15,316 bases of DNA from contig UQGR01000041.1 of the NCBI GenBank assembly GCA_900540705.1, positions 1 through 15,316 on the forward strand. The letters are read 5' to 3'. The stretch comes from an uncultured Mollicutes bacterium (GTDB lineage: Bacteria; Bacillota_I; Bacilli_A; Acholeplasmatales; Anaeroplasmataceae). Of the stretch, positions 14,901 through 15,316 are shown in pieces. Both the position numbers and the translations under genes were made by a program. Numbering within the stretch: the stretch's first letter is position 1; each line of letters starts with the position of its first letter. Under the pieces are notes generated by a model, which was not told where the DNA came from, ran no database searches, and worked only from the letters and a program-made list of their open reading frames with translations.

Positions 14901-15316
14901 CTAGTTGGGTCAGCAGGTTTATTATAGAACCATAATCCGTCCTCTTCTACAGCCTCTAGCGTACCATTCTCTTGTCCATTATTATATACTAAGGTAGCAG
15001 TAGGAGTAGTTACTACAGGACCATTCTCTGTCCACTTTGCATAAAGTGTCGTGTTCTCTGTGATGGCCTGTCCACCTTCTACCTGATGCTGGAAGGTATT
15101 ATTATCGGTATACCAGCCTCCGAAACTCCACCCCTCTTCACTTAATACTGGTAAGCTTGCTGGTAAAGAGGTTACATCTGTTAATCCCTCTGGCTGTGTT
15201 CCATGTCCATTGATTACATAGGTTACTGTGTATTTGTCTCCAACAACAGGTCCATTAGCTTCCCATTTTCCATAAAGAGTTGTCTCTCCTTTGACTTTTC
15301 CACTCTTAAAGTCAAA
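11948..15316 (-). CDS. Large multidomain secreted pectinesterase with InlB-type and Ig-like repeats, 5' partial
   Basis: The frame is open from the right edge to the stop at 11948: 1122 visible residues, start outside the window. ATG 13783 is visible residue 512 and is internal; the 1.5 kb upstream translates without a stop. In order: InlB B-repeats (1-18, 29-95, 106-173), a beta-rich module (about 180-318), two Ig-like domains (about 324-402 and 424-502), the pectinesterase beta-helix (about 520-886), another InlB-like repeat (892-963) and a terminal module (972-1122). Catalytic signatures are Gln668 (NTQAVAL), Asp691 in SYHDTL (usually QDTL), Asp712 in DYIFG, and Arg783/Trp785 in ARGWD. The enzyme should remove methyl esters from pectin outside the cell. 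No LPxTG, SLH or C-terminal membrane segment is seen, so anchoring, if any, is at the missing N-terminus. Any signal peptide is also outside the window. Confidence 0.9.
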   Translation of the reverse strand, partial: FDFKSGKVKGETTLYGKWEANGPVVGDKYTVTYVINGHGTQPEGLTDVTSLPASLPVLSEEGWSFGGWYTDNNTFQHQVEGGQAITENTTLYAKWTENGPVVTTPTATLVYNNGQENGTLEAVEEDGLWFYNKPADPTRKYYSFAGWFKDSGCTTSVNFDDEAVDGITLYAKWEQAYDTVNTVWNFAESAATIVANPSGNVSITADSTFGKFFVGAGARFEIGARNCINTQNKKFEFTLGGAETNNGFTFTAKWGSSSAGNFVIRNKATQEVVYESGNLAGGSAEFNASVTGLVAGTYEIVGTGSVRFYDFALTEKLPQGPTTGIELELSGVQTDFLLGREFNSTGLSVYLAYENGRKDLLPSEKFSVQCEDFTTAGKKTVTITHLVDATTTYTKTYTVNVCEISEVVLYDYVIEAGSGSVKYVTKPLQTVFNLNDTFNTTNLTVKAKCLLPETTDKYIEFILDSSEYTISPVDLTTAGNKSVIVSFKNDTTKTADYSIEVVAAPDLSAESMVMVNVNPDNAISATGDAYNFHTINQALKFLELTKAPDNAVKMLVLAEGKTYFEKVEINLPNVVITNTWALEQEFNYETATEETYAAYRAHTSTIEFNALNGLLDPSGVSVHSTDGSASVCVRPDAEGFSAMGITFKNYWNTNALYNESLTLTSNTQAVALLNQADKSAFVGCTFTSYHDTLEAQIGRQYYLGCFIEGRTDYIFGYNATAYFEKSEIHTLGAGVDQNNGGYVVATKGNTKTGVDAIEYGYIFNNCTFTADDQTMNGSTSIARGWDVDMRVMVMNSELGAHISTEAYGEITPEGKNLNDRYGKMNAAPVASQLLEYNNTGAGAIQASLADTCTVVDEATAAPYASLKTIFAASNGQVEYAASWAGPFATKDATITLKNVDDTDNMVLQNFAYQGSTITESEIREFVNVPAGQTFAGFFSDAACTTAFDFDTVLTENTTIYVKFMDSAVLPSFSVISDDLADGDITTDMAWGTNGIITLKGTSGAKFTVDANSKTITDVNGNAVTTTKRLKCNGVGRVIEIDLSQFGGQAVIEVFALTSSSSDLTRGFKVLNAAGTQIGENYICDDAKNPKKFTITLDCGQVYRLEGIVNGINYYGINIKPAA
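13811..14347 (-). repeat. Two tandem bacterial Ig-like domains in the pectinesterase
   Basis: Visible residues about 324-402 and 424-502 share a common plan: an opening hydrophobic strand, a F(S/I)...DFTTAG or DLTTAG turn followed by K-(T/S)-V-x-(I/V), and a closing strand, YTVNV or YSIEV. This is the layout of bacterial Ig-like (Big) domains. They join the N-terminal repeats to the catalytic domain, presumably as a stalk. Confidence 0.7.
14798..15316 (-). repeat. InlB B-type (Listeria-Bacteroides) protein repeats, at least three
   Basis: Three successive units end in TLYGKW or TLYAKW (visible residues 13-18, 90-95 and 168-173). The two complete ones also carry the central GGWYTD or AGWFKD turn (67-72 and 145-150). 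The first unit is cut by the window edge, so the number upstream is unknown. These beta-grasp-like repeats are common in surface proteins of gut Bacillota and act as spacers or adhesion modules. A fourth, more diverged copy follows the catalytic domain (ending TIYVKF, around 12430). Confidence 0.85.

Noticed and set aside
14798..15316. CRISPR or DNA-level tandem array
   Set aside because: The repeats are diverged at DNA level and explained by InlB-type protein repeats.

Overview
The window comes from a low-GC Bacillota (Firmicutes), most likely a gut- or rumen-type member of the Bacilli/Erysipelotrichia side. The reasons are the AT-rich sequence, strong AGGAGG ribosome sites, an RNA polymerase delta subunit gene (rpoE), a dnaX-ybaB-recR-bofA-like gene order as in Bacillus, and a large secreted pectinesterase with InlB-type repeats. 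TGA is used as a stop (6684-6686, 8097-8099, 9008-9010), so the code is not the mycoplasma one. I cannot name a genus.

Region 1 (2-3860, plus strand) is a tight housekeeping operon. It holds the end of a circularly permuted papain/NlpC-like hydrolase, then dnaX (clamp-loader tau/gamma), ybaB, recR, a BofA-like small membrane protein and a DUF1934 (YwiB-like) beta-barrel protein. Region 2 (3861-4613) is rpoE with its own promoter and terminator. That promoter sits inside a perfect 10-bp inverted repeat, and the acidic tail of RpoE contains a recent 72-bp tandem duplication.

Region 3 (4614-8099) is a five-gene operon: a small two-helix membrane protein, a roughly seven-helix membrane protein of unknown family, an OmpR-type response regulator, a histidine kinase with almost no extracellular loop, and a second small membrane protein that is a paralogue of the first. 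Upstream are four TTTACA/TTAATA-like hexamers at exactly 11-bp steps, resembling a PhoP/OmpR-type operator, next to a TATAAT box that lacks a good -35. The first ribosome site can pair perfectly with a sequence overlapping the -10. This self-contained signalling cassette is the least described part of the window.

Region 4 (8100-11900) is a 233-bp structured intergenic region, then a second OmpR-type regulator, its kinase (with a roughly 120-residue extracellular domain) and a cardiolipin synthase in one operon. This suggests a membrane-lipid or envelope response.

Region 5 (11901-15316, minus strand) is one long open gene that runs off the right edge. It carries InlB B-repeats, a beta-rich module, two Ig-like domains, a complete pectinesterase catalytic domain, one more InlB-like repeat, and a C-terminal module resembling the first beta-rich one. 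The stretch 13784-15316, which has no in-frame ATG, is coding. I translated it fully and found no stop. Two back-to-back terminators (11870-11932) separate it from the cardiolipin synthase gene.

I saw no tRNA, rRNA, CRISPR array, insertion sequence or phage gene.
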